A stretch of 64,000 nucleotides of DNA from G965230065 sp965230065 (GCA_965230065.1 OZ245942.1:682001-746000); one strand, 5' to 3'; numbered from the stretch's first letter, positions 8,388-18,049 are shown. The notes: generated by a model not told the origin, from the sequence alone. Program-made: numbers and translations.

Positions 8388-11138
8388 ATGGAGAAACTAA
8401 AGAATTGGTTTATCGGCGACCTTTTACAAGGTACTATCAATAAGAAGGAAGTGCTGCGCATATCCTTATTATATAATATTACCCTCTACTATTTCTTTTT
8501 CACCCTCATTGTACAACTTTTTATTACCCATCTTGATATTTCCATCCAGGTAATATTGAGCCTCATTGGTAGCTTTAGCTGTGTGATTCCGCTTTTTTTA
8601 CTCAAATACGCACGTTCTTTGAAAATGGCGGGGCTTGTTTTTATTGCAGGTAATTTTCTGGCATCTGCTGCCAGTATTTTTGTGTACCATGGTGGCAAAA
8701 TTGAGATTACCAGTGGCATTTGGTTCATATTACTTTACCTGATAGCCAACCTCACGATGGGGAGCAGGGCAGGTATGGTATATTTAGTAGTAACTTTTTT
8801 GCTTTTATGTGGCATCATGGCTTTGAATTTTTTTGGTATCGTATTCTTTCCTCCGGTTTGCACAGAAGAAGAATATATTATTGCTACTCCTTTCATCATT
8901 AGCAATGCCTTTATTGTGATGTATTACCTTACCAATCAGTACATCAAATCGCAGAAAAAACTTGAATACAGCCTTTCTGAAACGTTGGGTAAATCTGAAA
9001 TATTGAACAAAGAACTGGTTGCCAGTGAAGAAGAACTTCGCCAGTCTAATGAATATCAACAACAAATTATCCGAAAGCTTGAGGAAAGCGAAGAAAAACT
9101 AAAAATGGCCCAGAAAACGGCTAAAATAGGAAGCTGGGAATTAGATGCATTACGAGAAAAGGTATACTGGTCAGAAGAAACATGTCGTATTCATGATCTC
9201 CCAGCTGACTATGTTCCCAATCTTGAAACCACTATCGATTTTTATGATGAATATTCGAAACCACTAATCAAAAAAGCGATTGAAGAAAGCTTATCAACCG
9301 GTAAGCCCTGGGATTTACAATTAAAAATCATTTCAGCCAAAGGTATACACAAATGGGTCCGTGCCATCGGAAAAGTAAGCTTCAATGATGAAGGAACACA
9401 TATTATTAAGCTTTATGGCGTATTTCAAGATATCACAGAAGCAAAGGAAAAGGAAATTGAACTGGAGCACTACCGGGATGGATTGGAATCACTCAATGCC
9501 ATTGCTGCCAATACCAACCTCAACCATGATGAACAATTGCACGAAGCCCTGAAAACGGTAGCCGAGTATTTAGGGTTACCCTGTGGCTGCATCGGTAAAC
9601 TAAATGGCCCAAACCTTGAAATAGAAGAGTATTACAGTATTTCCAACAATACCCCAATCCTTAAAGGAGCAGTATTGACCCTCGAAAAGTCTTTTTGTCA
9701 CCTTACCCTTCAAGACGAAAAAGCAGTTGCCTTTTCAGATGTGAAACAAACCCCTTTTACCGACAGCACCTGTTATCAGGAGCTGGGATTTGAGGCCTAT
9801 ATTGGTGCGCCTGTATGGGTAAATGGAAATAAATATGGCACCGTCAGCTTTGTGTCTTCACAACCAAAGCCAGAAGAGTTTTCAAAATATGATTTGAGCT
9901 TTCTTCAGGTATTGGCCAACTGGATAGGGTCAGTAATAGAAAGAAAACTGTATGAGAAAGAAATTTTAGCTGCTAAAGAAACTGCCGAAAAAGCTGCCGC
10001 CGCTAAAGCAGAATTCCTCTCTACCATGAGCCATGAAATCAGAACCCCCATGAATGCGGTAATTGGCATGACACATCTGCTGCTCCAAGAAAATCCACGG
10101 ACCGACCAGGTAGAAAACCTGCAAGCGTTGCGCTTCTCCGGCGAAAACCTCTTGGCTCTCATCAATGACATTCTCGACTTTTCTAAGATAGAAGCCGGAA
10201 GAATAGAATTTGAAGCTGCTGAATTTCAGATAAAAGACCTCATCAACAGCATCAAACAATCATTCCATTTTAGGGCCGAAGAAAAAGGAATACAATTGAA
10301 AGTATTGGTAGATCAGCAACTACCAGAAGTTGTGATCGGTGACCCAACCCGTCTTTCACAAATCTTATACAACCTGGTGGGCAATGCAGTAAAATTTACA
10401 CATCAGGGGCAGGTAGTAATAGAAGTTAAAGTAGCACATGTGCTTACAGACACAATTGATCTATATTTTTCTGTAACTGACACAGGCATTGGCATTGCAC
10501 CTAAAAATCTGGATATGATTTTTGAAAGTTTTTCCCAGGCCAGCCAGGATGTTACCCGTAAATTTGGTGGTACCGGCCTTGGCCTCACCATCACAAAGCG
10601 ATTACTGGAACTACAAGGCAGTAAAGTACAGGTAAATAGCAAAGAGGGAAAAGGTACGAAATTCCACTTTATACTCTCACACGGCATAGCAAAAACTTCT
10701 GTTACGCAACAGACAGATTCTCCGGGTGGTAGTTCACAACAACAAAAACCACTTAATGAGGTCCGTATATTGCTTGTAGAAGATAATCCGGTGAATGTAA
10801 TGGTAGCCAGCAAGTTCCTCAATACATGGGAAGTAAGCCTGGAGGTAGCTGAAAATGGAAAAATAGCCCTGGAAAAAGTAAATGAAAGGGATTTTGATTT
10901 GGTACTCATGGATTTGAAAATGCCAGTAATGGACGGCTATGAGGCCAGCAAGAAAATCAGGGAAACAAAGCCAGTATTACCCATCATCGCCCTCACTGCA
11001 TCTGCTACTCTTAATGCACAAGAAAAAGTACGCCAAGCTGGCATGAACGGTTTCCTCACCAAGCCTTTTAATCCAAATGAGCTCTATAAATTAATCGTAA
11101 AACACTGTACAGATAAGCAAATTCCTGAGGTTCACTAA
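8388..11138 (+). CDS. Hybrid sensor histidine kinase / response regulator (membrane-PAS-GAF-HisKA-HATPase-REC)
   Basis: The protein has 916 residues. Six membrane helices lie between about 26 and 185, then a coiled coil (185-240), a PAS domain (about 236-355, ending YGVFQDITEA), a GAF domain (365-520), a HisKA domain with phospho-acceptor H549 in STMSHEIRTPMN, an ATPase domain with NLVGNAVKF, DTGIGI and FGGTGLGLT, and a receiver domain (785-905) with phospho-Asp D842 in LVLMDLKMPVMDG. No Hpt domain is present, so the onward relay partner must be elsewhere. It stands alone without a DNA-binding regulator next to it. The signal sensed is unknown; GAF and PAS suggest a small ligand or redox state. 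Confidence 0.93.
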   Translation: MEKLKNWFIGDLLQGTINKKEVLRISLLYNITLYYFFFTLIVQLFITHLDISIQVILSLIGSFSCVIPLFLLKYARSLKMAGLVFIAGNFLASAASIFVYHGGKIEITSGIWFILLYLIANLTMGSRAGMVYLVVTFLLLCGIMALNFFGIVFFPPVCTEEEYIIATPFIISNAFIVMYYLTNQYIKSQKKLEYSLSETLGKSEILNKELVASEEELRQSNEYQQQIIRKLEESEEKLKMAQKTAKIGSWELDALREKVYWSEETCRIHDLPADYVPNLETTIDFYDEYSKPLIKKAIEESLSTGKPWDLQLKIISAKGIHKWVRAIGKVSFNDEGTHIIKLYGVFQDITEAKEKEIELEHYRDGLESLNAIAANTNLNHDEQLHEALKTVAEYLGLPCGCIGKLNGPNLEIEEYYSISNNTPILKGAVLTLEKSFCHLTLQDEKAVAFSDVKQTPFTDSTCYQELGFEAYIGAPVWVNGNKYGTVSFVSSQPKPEEFSKYDLSFLQVLANWIGSVIERKLYEKEILAAKETAEKAAAAKAEFLSTMSHEIRTPMNAVIGMTHLLLQENPRTDQVENLQALRFSGENLLALINDILDFSKIEAGRIEFEAAEFQIKDLINSIKQSFHFRAEEKGIQLKVLVDQQLPEVVIGDPTRLSQILYNLVGNAVKFTHQGQVVIEVKVAHVLTDTIDLYFSVTDTGIGIAPKNLDMIFESFSQASQDVTRKFGGTGLGLTITKRLLELQGSKVQVNSKEGKGTKFHFILSHGIAKTSVTQQTDSPGGSSQQQKPLNEVRILLVEDNPVNVMVASKFLNTWEVSLEVAENGKIALEKVNERDFDLVLMDLKMPVMDGYEASKKIRETKPVLPIIALTASATLNAQEKVRQAGMNGFLTKPFNPNELYKLIVKHCTDKQIPEVH

Positions 11139-11259
11139 TGGGAATGTCTCCGTCCATTTTTTGAAATAAATACGATTTTCATTTTATCAAATACGGCAAA
11201 CTCCCTATCTTGGGCGTCAAAAAATTAGTATTATCTAATTTTAACTTAACCCCTAATAT

Positions 11260-13131
11260 ATGGTGCGCCCTTTTTATCTGATTATTATCATCTTCTTTTT
11301 GTATGCATGTTCCCATTCCCGGAAAAACCCAGCTACCACCCAAACCACATTGCCTTATGAAGCTATAGCACTCACCAGCACCGATCCTTTCAAAGATGCT
11401 GACGAAAACTGGCAAATCGCCGGAAATGTGTATGTCAATCGCACAGAAGACAGGCATCTGGAAAAATATGAGGGCTCAGGCATATTGGTAAACCTGCCCG
11501 ATGAAGAACATAAAGGCAACCTTTTCTCTGGCTTTGAGCATGGTGATATTGAACTGGAACTCGATTTTATGATGCCCAAAGGCTCCAATTCCGGTGTTTA
11601 TCTGCAAAGCAGGTATGAAGTGCAGTTATTGGATAGTTGGGGAGTAAATGACCCAAAATATGGCGATTGCGGTGGAATTTACCAACGCTGGGACGAAAGC
11701 CGTCCCGAAGGTAAAAAAGGGTACGAAGGCCATCCGCCCCGTATCAATGCTGCTAAAGCTCCTGGCCTTTGGCAGCATTTGAAAATCCGCTTCAAAGCCC
11801 CTGATTTTGATGAAAACGGACAAAAAATTGCCAACGCAAAATTTGAGGAGGTTATCCTGAACGGCGTTACCATCCACGAAAATGTAGAAGTAACCGGCCC
11901 AACCCGGGCAGCGGCTTTTGAAGATGAAGCCCCCCTCGCCCCCCTCATGATCCAAGGCGACCACGGTCCAGTGGCATTCAGGAACATCCACTATAAAAAA
12001 TACGGGAACAAAAAGATACAGTTGGAAAGCATCGATTACCAGCTTTATGAAGGAGAGTTTTCATCCTTTGATACCCTGGCTTCCCTGGAGCCACAAAAAG
12101 AAAGCACCACTGATTCCCTCAGCTACCTGGTCAACCGGGAATATGAAAAATATGCTCTGCAATTTGTCGGAACCATGAAAGTGCCCACCTCTGGGGAATA
12201 CCTTTTTAAGGTACAGGCATCGGGAGGATATACTTTGAAAATTGATGGGGAACCATTGAATGATTATGCATATAATGATTTTACGGACAAAAATGAGGCT
12301 TATAAAGTAACCCTTGAGGAAGGGGATCATACATTTTCGTTTTTATACATAAAAGTATCCCGCCCCTGGGCAAAAGGCATGGGTTTGTTTTACGAAGGGC
12401 CGGAAATTCCCATGCAGCCCCTACACGCCTCTGCTTCGTTGCCCACACCAAATGTACCCGAACCTATTATTGTCCACGCAAATAGTTCACCAGAGCTGCA
12501 ACGGGGATTTCTGATGCATAACCATATAAAAAGAACCCATTGTATTGCGGTAGGCACACCCGAAAAAATACATTTTGCCTATGACCTCAGCCAGGGTGCT
12601 TTGCTGGATGCCTGGAGTGGCGAATTCATTGATGCTACGGATATGTGGCATAAGCGCGGAAATGCCCAGCTAATGACTCCTTTGGGCAATGTGATTGAGT
12701 TTTTCAGCAAGCCTTCTTTTGCCATCCTTGCCGATGCCCAGGCTGCCTGGCCGGATACGATAGCAACAAAAACGCCCCAATATTATAAAGGGTATGCCCT
12801 GGACAGCACAGGATTGCCCATTTTCAACTTCCAACTGAAAAATACAAAAATTGCTGACCATATTTCCCCAAAAACGGATGATGAGCGTTCTTTACACCGG
12901 GAAATTTACTTTCAGGGTGATGACAACCGCCTGTACTGCCGCATAGCCGAAGGGGATATGATTGAAAAACTACCCAATGGCACTTATGCCATTGATGATA
13001 AAAGCTATTACCTGGAAACTGACCCAGCTGACGAATTGGTGCTTAGAAATACCGGGGAAAAGACAGAACTCATTTGTCCTGTAAATACCTCAGGAGGTGA
13101 AGCTATGGTGAAATACACTTTAATTTGGTAA
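11260..13131 (+). CDS. Lipoprotein with DUF1080 (GH16-like) and PA14-like domains
   Basis: The protein has 623 residues. The lipobox FLYAC (Cys near 17) marks a lipoprotein. Residues about 45-250 form a DUF1080/3-keto-disaccharide hydrolase-like jelly roll (motifs GDIELELDFMMPKGSNSGVY, GGIYQRW, PGLWQHLKIRF). Residues about 265-400 resemble PA14 (FVGTMKVPTSGEYLFKV). The C-terminal third (400-623, with PQYYKGYALD) has the look of domains found in large secreted heme or PQQ-type proteins. It probably binds or cleaves a glycan in the outer membrane or periplasm. The next gene starts 4 bases after its stop, so the two form an operon. The DUF1080 reaction here is inferred from family. Confidence 0.83.
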   Translation: MVRPFYLIIIIFFLYACSHSRKNPATTQTTLPYEAIALTSTDPFKDADENWQIAGNVYVNRTEDRHLEKYEGSGILVNLPDEEHKGNLFSGFEHGDIELELDFMMPKGSNSGVYLQSRYEVQLLDSWGVNDPKYGDCGGIYQRWDESRPEGKKGYEGHPPRINAAKAPGLWQHLKIRFKAPDFDENGQKIANAKFEEVILNGVTIHENVEVTGPTRAAAFEDEAPLAPLMIQGDHGPVAFRNIHYKKYGNKKIQLESIDYQLYEGEFSSFDTLASLEPQKESTTDSLSYLVNREYEKYALQFVGTMKVPTSGEYLFKVQASGGYTLKIDGEPLNDYAYNDFTDKNEAYKVTLEEGDHTFSFLYIKVSRPWAKGMGLFYEGPEIPMQPLHASASLPTPNVPEPIIVHANSSPELQRGFLMHNHIKRTHCIAVGTPEKIHFAYDLSQGALLDAWSGEFIDATDMWHKRGNAQLMTPLGNVIEFFSKPSFAILADAQAAWPDTIATKTPQYYKGYALDSTGLPIFNFQLKNTKIADHISPKTDDERSLHREIYFQGDDNRLYCRIAEGDMIEKLPNGTYAIDDKSYYLETDPADELVLRNTGEKTELICPVNTSGGEAMVKYTLIW

Positions 13132-13135
13132 TGAT

Positions 13136-15139
13136 ATGAAGCTGCATATAATCTTTTCAAAAATTGCAATTTCCTTGTGCCTGTTAGCCTGGGCACACCT
13201 TGAAACAAACGCACAAACCAGTGTAAAAGAAAGCGATTATTACCGACTCACCACCATTCCCATTCCCGAAGATATTGTGCTGGAAGTAGGGGGCATGGCT
13301 TTTACCGATGACGACCGCCTGGCCGTATGCACCCGCCGGGGCGAAGTTTGGTTAATCAACGACCCTTACATGCAGCGCACCAACACACCCACTTTCACCA
13401 GGTTTGCTTCTGGCCTGCACGAAGCACTGGGCCTCGCCACCTGGAAAGGTACTTTGTACACAACCCAACGAGCTGAATTGACAAAACTCACCGATACCAA
13501 TGGCGATGACCGGGCCGATTTGTACGAAACCATTTACTCCTGGCCTCTTTCAGGCAATTATCACGAATATTCGTACGGGCCGCTCTTTCTGCCCAATGGC
13601 GATATGCTGATAACGCTCAACCTTGCCTGGATTGGCTATGGCGAAAGCCTTACCAAATGGAGGGGGTGGATGCTGAAAATTACCCAGGATGGAGAAATGA
13701 CGCCCATCGCCACGGGTTTGCGCTCTCCGGCAGGTTTTGGTTTTAACACAGAAGGTGATGTTTTTTATGCCGAAAATCAAGGTGACTGGATTGCTTCCGG
13801 ACGCATTACACATCTCGAATCAGGGGATTTTGCAGGAAACCCGGCAGGACTGAACTGGAGCAGCGACCCCGCATCTCCCCTAAAACTTAAAAGGGAATAC
13901 ATTCCCGATTCGGTAGGTTTGATGCACGAATTTGCCAAAAGTGTATCCAGCCTGAAAGTACCCACCGTTTGGTTTCCGCATACCATCATGGGCATTTCCA
14001 CTTCTTTTATTTTGGCCGATACAACCGATGGTAAATTCGGTCCCTTCAACGGTCAGCTTTTTGTAGGCGATCAGGGTCACAGCAAGGTAATGCGGGTCTT
14101 TCTAGAGAAAGTAAACGATGAATACCAGGGTGCCTGCTTCCCTTTCCGCGAAGGATTTGCCTCTGGTGTGCTACGCTCGGCCTGGGGCCAAGACGGCTCC
14201 CTTTTCGTAGGCATGACCAGCCGGGGTTGGTCTTCTACCGGAAAAGATAATTTTGGTCTCCAAAAACTATCCTGGACAGGCAAAATGCCTTTTGAAATCA
14301 AGACCATGCAGGCAAAAAGCAATGGTTTTGAACTGGAATTCACCATGCCTGTGAATGCCACACAAGCCAGCAACCCGTCCAATTATAACATGACCGGCTT
14401 CATTTATAGCTACCACCGCTCGTATGGCAGTCCTATCATCAACCAGCAAGATTGCCATATCCACCGTATTGAAGTTTCGGATGACCGCCGAAAAGTTCGT
14501 TTGTATGTAGGCGGATTGCGTGAAGGCTATATCCACGAGCTAAAAGTAAACGGCGTTACGGCCAGCAACGGAACGCCTTTGTTGCACGATGCGGCTTATT
14601 ATACTTTAAATCATTTTCCGGAAGGCGAAAGGATGGAAGGCGCTGCCATGCCTATGGCTGCTGCTGAAGAAAGCACGCAAAACCAACAAACCTGTGGCCC
14701 CAACCCTGACAAGCACCCCACCACCATGCCTAATGACTGGACTGATGGCCCGGACGTGGTTATCAACATTGGCACAGAACCCGGTTTGCAATATGATGTG
14801 AAAAATTTTGAAGTGGAAGCCGGCAGCAAAGTCCAACTGGCTTTTAGTAATAACGACGATATGCTGCACAACCTGGTGGTAGTAAAACCCAACACTGCCG
14901 ACCAGGTGGGCGAAAAAGCAATAGCACTTGGCATTGATGGCCCGCAGGTAGGTTACATTCCCGAATCAGAGAATATTTTGTTCCATACCTGCCTGTTACA
15001 GCCGGAAAGTGTGGAAAGCATCTATTTTATAGCACCAGAGCCCGGCACGTACACCTACGTTTGTACCTTCCCCGGCCATGCCGCTGTGATGCGGGGAACC
15101 ATGACGGTAGTGCCCAGCAAAACCGCTTCAAGTGAGTAA
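13136..15139 (+). CDS. Secreted glucose/sorbosone dehydrogenase-like propeller fused to a cupredoxin
   Basis: The protein has 667 residues with a signal peptide ending near ETNAQ. Residues about 35-400 look like the six-bladed propeller of soluble glucose/sorbosone dehydrogenase relatives (GGMAFTDDDRLAVCTRRGEVW, LRSPAGFGFNTEGDVFYAENQGDW, FNGQLFVGDQGHSKVMRVF). Residues about 545-662 form an azurin/auracyanin-type type I copper domain with ligands H578, C643, H648 and M652. The fusion suggests electrons from sugar or aldehyde oxidation pass to the attached copper centre. It is coupled to the DUF1080/PA14 lipoprotein. A PQQ-binding role is likely from the fold but the cofactor ligands were not traced. 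Confidence 0.85.
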   Translation: MKLHIIFSKIAISLCLLAWAHLETNAQTSVKESDYYRLTTIPIPEDIVLEVGGMAFTDDDRLAVCTRRGEVWLINDPYMQRTNTPTFTRFASGLHEALGLATWKGTLYTTQRAELTKLTDTNGDDRADLYETIYSWPLSGNYHEYSYGPLFLPNGDMLITLNLAWIGYGESLTKWRGWMLKITQDGEMTPIATGLRSPAGFGFNTEGDVFYAENQGDWIASGRITHLESGDFAGNPAGLNWSSDPASPLKLKREYIPDSVGLMHEFAKSVSSLKVPTVWFPHTIMGISTSFILADTTDGKFGPFNGQLFVGDQGHSKVMRVFLEKVNDEYQGACFPFREGFASGVLRSAWGQDGSLFVGMTSRGWSSTGKDNFGLQKLSWTGKMPFEIKTMQAKSNGFELEFTMPVNATQASNPSNYNMTGFIYSYHRSYGSPIINQQDCHIHRIEVSDDRRKVRLYVGGLREGYIHELKVNGVTASNGTPLLHDAAYYTLNHFPEGERMEGAAMPMAAAEESTQNQQTCGPNPDKHPTTMPNDWTDGPDVVINIGTEPGLQYDVKNFEVEAGSKVQLAFSNNDDMLHNLVVVKPNTADQVGEKAIALGIDGPQVGYIPESENILFHTCLLQPESVESIYFIAPEPGTYTYVCTFPGHAAVMRGTMTVVPSKTASSE

Positions 15140-15154
15140 TAGTAATAAACCTAA

Positions 15155-15256
15155 AACTTTGACAAAGCTAAAAACCAATGTGTTCTGGTTCTTTTGATGC
15201 TTCTTCGTTTTTCTCTGTCACAACGATGCTATAACTGTAGCAGCTTTGTCAAAGTT
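15155..15256. repeat. 102-bp element bounded by 15-bp perfect inverted repeats
   Basis: AACTTTGACAAAGCT (15155-15169) is the exact reverse complement of AGCTTTGTCAAAGTT (15242-15256). Each arm is itself nearly palindromic (CTTTGACAAAG). The element fills the gap between two convergent genes, and its right arm contains the stop codon of the DUF3445 gene. It may act as a two-way terminator or be a small palindromic repeat. No target-site duplication was seen. Confidence 0.6.
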
Positions 15257-16214
15257 CCTCACATAAATTCCTCAACCATGCTAAAACCTCACTCCGGCTC
15301 TTATCCAATCCTTTGTAAACCAAAGAGGCAGCCGACATGGAAAGCACTGCACTTTCCAAAGCTTGCAGCTCCGACACATTAAGCGAAGCTACATCAGTAA
15401 AATAAGTGCGAATGGTAAAAAGAACTGCATTATCTTCCTGAAGCCCTGTTAAAGTTTGGCGTTCCGTGCGCACATAAAGTTTTGGGGATTGGGTAGCAAA
15501 CTTCCGGCCTTGCCAGGTATCCTCATTTATACCATTGGGTGGTTCTGGATGATGATTTAGACGGCAATCGGTAGTAAGCCCCCAGGAAAAACGCACAAAC
15601 GAGCCTTTTTCAACAATAGATTGTAACATGGGAAAATACCGCTGGCGCAAACCCTCCAGTCCGGGCACAGGCGCGTGAAAATCAGAAAAATTTTTACCGA
15701 CCTTTTCCCGGGGCGACCAATAATTTGGGCTACAAACATGCAGAGTGGCTAGCCAATCAGTATTTTCTTTTACCTGCCAAACGGCCATATCTTCCGGCAC
15801 CTGGGCACATAAAGCATCAAAAAGGGAAAGGTAGTTCTGCCCATCTTTTAATGTATAATCTTTTGAAAATGAGATTTTTTCTTTGGTTAAGCCACAATGC
15901 AATGTGCTGAAACTTTCAGCCTTTTGTATTTGAAAAAATGTTGGGTAGTCCCTAGCCAAAGTTTCTATAATAAAAGCATTGACTGATTGTATAGTTTGAA
16001 TGTTTTCCCGATGCGTACAGTAGTATTTTTTAATATTTTCTTCCCGGCAGGCTTGTTTGTTTTTCAGAAAACTTTGCACATCATCCCCTATCTGAAATAA
16101 TTGCTGGTCGGCTTCTCCCCTACCGAAATCAGTCCCCAAAGGCTTTAACCCGGGGGAAACCTCATATTTTCCTTTCAAAAAGGGCAAGTACTTATGTCTT
16201 CCATCAAAAGCCAA
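15249..16214 (-). CDS. DUF3445 family (heme-dependent oxidative N-demethylase-like) protein
   Basis: The protein has 321 residues. The C-terminal half carries the family hallmarks: SWGLTTDCRLNHHPEPPNGI, then LYVRTERQTLTGL, then AVLFTIRTYFTDVA. Founding members of DUF3445 are the heme-binding alpha subunit of oxidative N-demethylases acting on dimethylamine; the other subunits (flavin and iron-sulfur) are not encoded here. The start codon is TTG at 16214: an in-frame TGA lies two codons upstream and no early in-frame ATG exists. It follows the Wzi gene after 12 bases and is probably co-transcribed. Substrate unknown. Without partners it may have a different electron source. Confidence 0.82.
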   Translation of the reverse strand: MAFDGRHKYLPFLKGKYEVSPGLKPLGTDFGRGEADQQLFQIGDDVQSFLKNKQACREENIKKYYCTHRENIQTIQSVNAFIIETLARDYPTFFQIQKAESFSTLHCGLTKEKISFSKDYTLKDGQNYLSLFDALCAQVPEDMAVWQVKENTDWLATLHVCSPNYWSPREKVGKNFSDFHAPVPGLEGLRQRYFPMLQSIVEKGSFVRFSWGLTTDCRLNHHPEPPNGINEDTWQGRKFATQSPKLYVRTERQTLTGLQEDNAVLFTIRTYFTDVASLNVSELQALESAVLSMSAASLVYKGLDKSRSEVLAWLRNLCEEL

Positions 16215-16226
16215 CGTGTTTCAGGT

Positions 16227-17735
16227 TTACTTGCTATTCACATTAATAGCGCCATCCCAGGTAAGTCCTACAAACGCGCCGAAGTTATCAGTCATTTCCC
16301 CTGCATCCAGTCCCAATGTGGTAGTAAGTGAGAGGTGATTGCCCAACTTACTTTTTGCTTCCAGCATCAAATACCATTGGTCCAGAGGTGGATCAAATTC
16401 ATAATCTACATTATAATCCGGGTCCATGCTGCCCCACTGTTGTATGCCTCCGTTCAGGCCGGTATATGTGCCATAATTTCGGGAATAGGTGGCCAAAAAC
16501 CGATAATTTATCTTCGGGGTAATTTGCCCTTCTATGCCTACATGATGGGCCACTACCCGGTTGTTTACTACATAAAACTTAAACGCATCACGGGAAGGTT
16601 CGGTATATCCATCAAAGTACAAATCAGCCCGTTGGTCGGTCAGGAACAATGGCGTGCCCAAAATATAGCCATGATGCGCCCAACCGGTGTTGTACAGGTA
16701 ATTTCCGTAGTAGTTATCCCGTCCAGCATAATCATACCCATAATTATCTTCTGTATCCCAGGGAAAAGGGTCGGTAAGTCCTGGGCCACTTTGAAATTTA
16801 GTATGCAAAAATTCATATACAACTCCTGTAACCCATTTGGTGTTATCCCTGCTTTTCATACTTAAGCCCACCAGCCTGTCTGGATTGGTCGTTTCAAAAC
16901 CGCTATTATCTTCAAAAGGAACCTGGCTATAAAGGATAAAATCATATTCTTTGATAGAAAACTCTGCCCCATAGTCTATCGTGCCCCGGTGATCACCCAG
17001 GGCATTCACCTGTTCGCCTCCCGGACTGCTGCCTCCACCACTTGAACCGGTAATAATTTTGAGATAATCTTCAAAACTGGAATTCAGTTTTCCTTCTGTG
17101 GGATGCGTGCCCCCCCACATGGCAGAATGCAAAAGGCCGCCAAACAGCCGCACAGGCCAGTCACCTCCTACCCTACCATAAACAAACTTTTCATGCAGGT
17201 AAGGGTTTTCCACAAATCGGTCGTCACCCAGCCAGCCGTGGCCGTAACGCCCCTTTATTTCAAAATATCCTTTAGTGAAAGGCACATCAGTATATTCGGG
17301 TATCCCAATGGTAATCATGGGAATAGGCCGGGAATTCTGGCTCAAATACAGTGCACCAGTTGACAAACTCTTGTGGTACACATTGATAGATTCCTCTACC
17401 CATCCGCCCCTGAGTTCAAAAGCCCAATAACGCAGCTTAAGATAACCCTGTTGCACCCGGCTTTCCGAAAAATCGGGCTTGGCGAGTAAATCCAGCCCGG
17501 CGGCGTAGGTAAATTTCTTATCTTTTTTAAAGGGAATACTTGCCCCCACCCGCAGATAGCCATCGGCTCCATCTTCATCCAACACGCCAAAGCGATTGGA
17601 CACAATCCATAAAGGCAGGTAGCCTTCGGTGGCAGCAGCCCCGGCAGCTTCAATCTGATAATTGATAGAATCTATCTGTGCATAAGCTTGTATGGAACAA
17701 GCCATCAAAAAAACAGCAATCAGTATATATTTCAT
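16227..17735 (-). CDS. Wzi-like capsule assembly / outer-membrane barrel protein
   Basis: The protein has 502 residues from the ATG at 17735; an extra ATG five codons upstream (17750) is less likely because it breaks up the signal peptide. Signal peptide residues 1-19 (ending AYAQ) precede a long beta-rich body with alternating aromatic strands, consistent with an outer-membrane barrel. The N-terminal EAAGAAATEGYLPLWIVSNR pattern is characteristic of the Capsule_assemb_Wzi family, in which Wzi anchors group 1 capsule to the cell surface. In Bacteroidota such proteins are often just outer-membrane proteins near polysaccharide loci. It precedes the DUF3445 gene in the same direction. Confidence 0.83.
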   Translation of the reverse strand: MKYILIAVFLMACSIQAYAQIDSINYQIEAAGAAATEGYLPLWIVSNRFGVLDEDGADGYLRVGASIPFKKDKKFTYAAGLDLLAKPDFSESRVQQGYLKLRYWAFELRGGWVEESINVYHKSLSTGALYLSQNSRPIPMITIGIPEYTDVPFTKGYFEIKGRYGHGWLGDDRFVENPYLHEKFVYGRVGGDWPVRLFGGLLHSAMWGGTHPTEGKLNSSFEDYLKIITGSSGGGSSPGGEQVNALGDHRGTIDYGAEFSIKEYDFILYSQVPFEDNSGFETTNPDRLVGLSMKSRDNTKWVTGVVYEFLHTKFQSGPGLTDPFPWDTEDNYGYDYAGRDNYYGNYLYNTGWAHHGYILGTPLFLTDQRADLYFDGYTEPSRDAFKFYVVNNRVVAHHVGIEGQITPKINYRFLATYSRNYGTYTGLNGGIQQWGSMDPDYNVDYEFDPPLDQWYLMLEAKSKLGNHLSLTTTLGLDAGEMTDNFGAFVGLTWDGAINVNSK

Positions 17736-17788
17736 TAAAAATAAGGTCATTCATTTGGCAAAGGTAGCTATTTGTCTTGTGCTCATTG

Positions 17789-17918
17789 AGTGCAGGCAAA
17801 AAAGTTCTGTCGGATATATCGTCATTATACCTTTCAGGTTTCAGCCACAATAATGCTTATATAGCAATAAAAATGCTTAAAACCTGAAGGGTTTACGGCA
17901 CTTTTTTTTGTCTGCACT
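17789..17918. repeat. 130-bp nested inverted repeat in a divergent intergenic region
   Basis: Outer arms AGTGCAGGCAAAAAAGT (17789-17805) and its near-complement (17900-17918), plus inner arms CCTTTCAGGTTT (17830-17841) and AAACCTGAAGGG (17880-17891), give a large two-tier palindrome around an A/T-rich centre. It occupies most of the 314-base gap between the divergent Wzi gene (minus) and the Tat-exported propeller (plus). It may be a decayed MITE-like element or a regulatory structure. No target-site duplication was found. Confidence 0.55.
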
Positions 17919-17983
17919 TACAACTTTTATTCCAACGAAGCAATCCGGGTTATTATTCTGATTGCCAAAGATTAGAACGAAAA

Positions 17984-18013
17984 TTGTCAGTTAAAGATTT
18001 TTTCCTAGATTCG
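17984..18013 (+). promoter_or_regulatory. Putative promoter of the Tat-exported propeller gene
   Basis: TTG (17984-17986), 19 bases, then TAGATTCG (18006-18013), one base off TAnnTTTG. Transcription would start near 18020, about 30 bases before the ATG at 18050. Confidence 0.35.
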
Positions 18014-18049
18014 TGGGCATTAGTACAATTTCTTATAACCTAACGCCAC

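Noticed and set aside
10403..10909. Open frame antisense to the hybrid kinase
   Set aside because: Low-complexity Ser-rich translation, no start context, and fully overlapped by the kinase domains.
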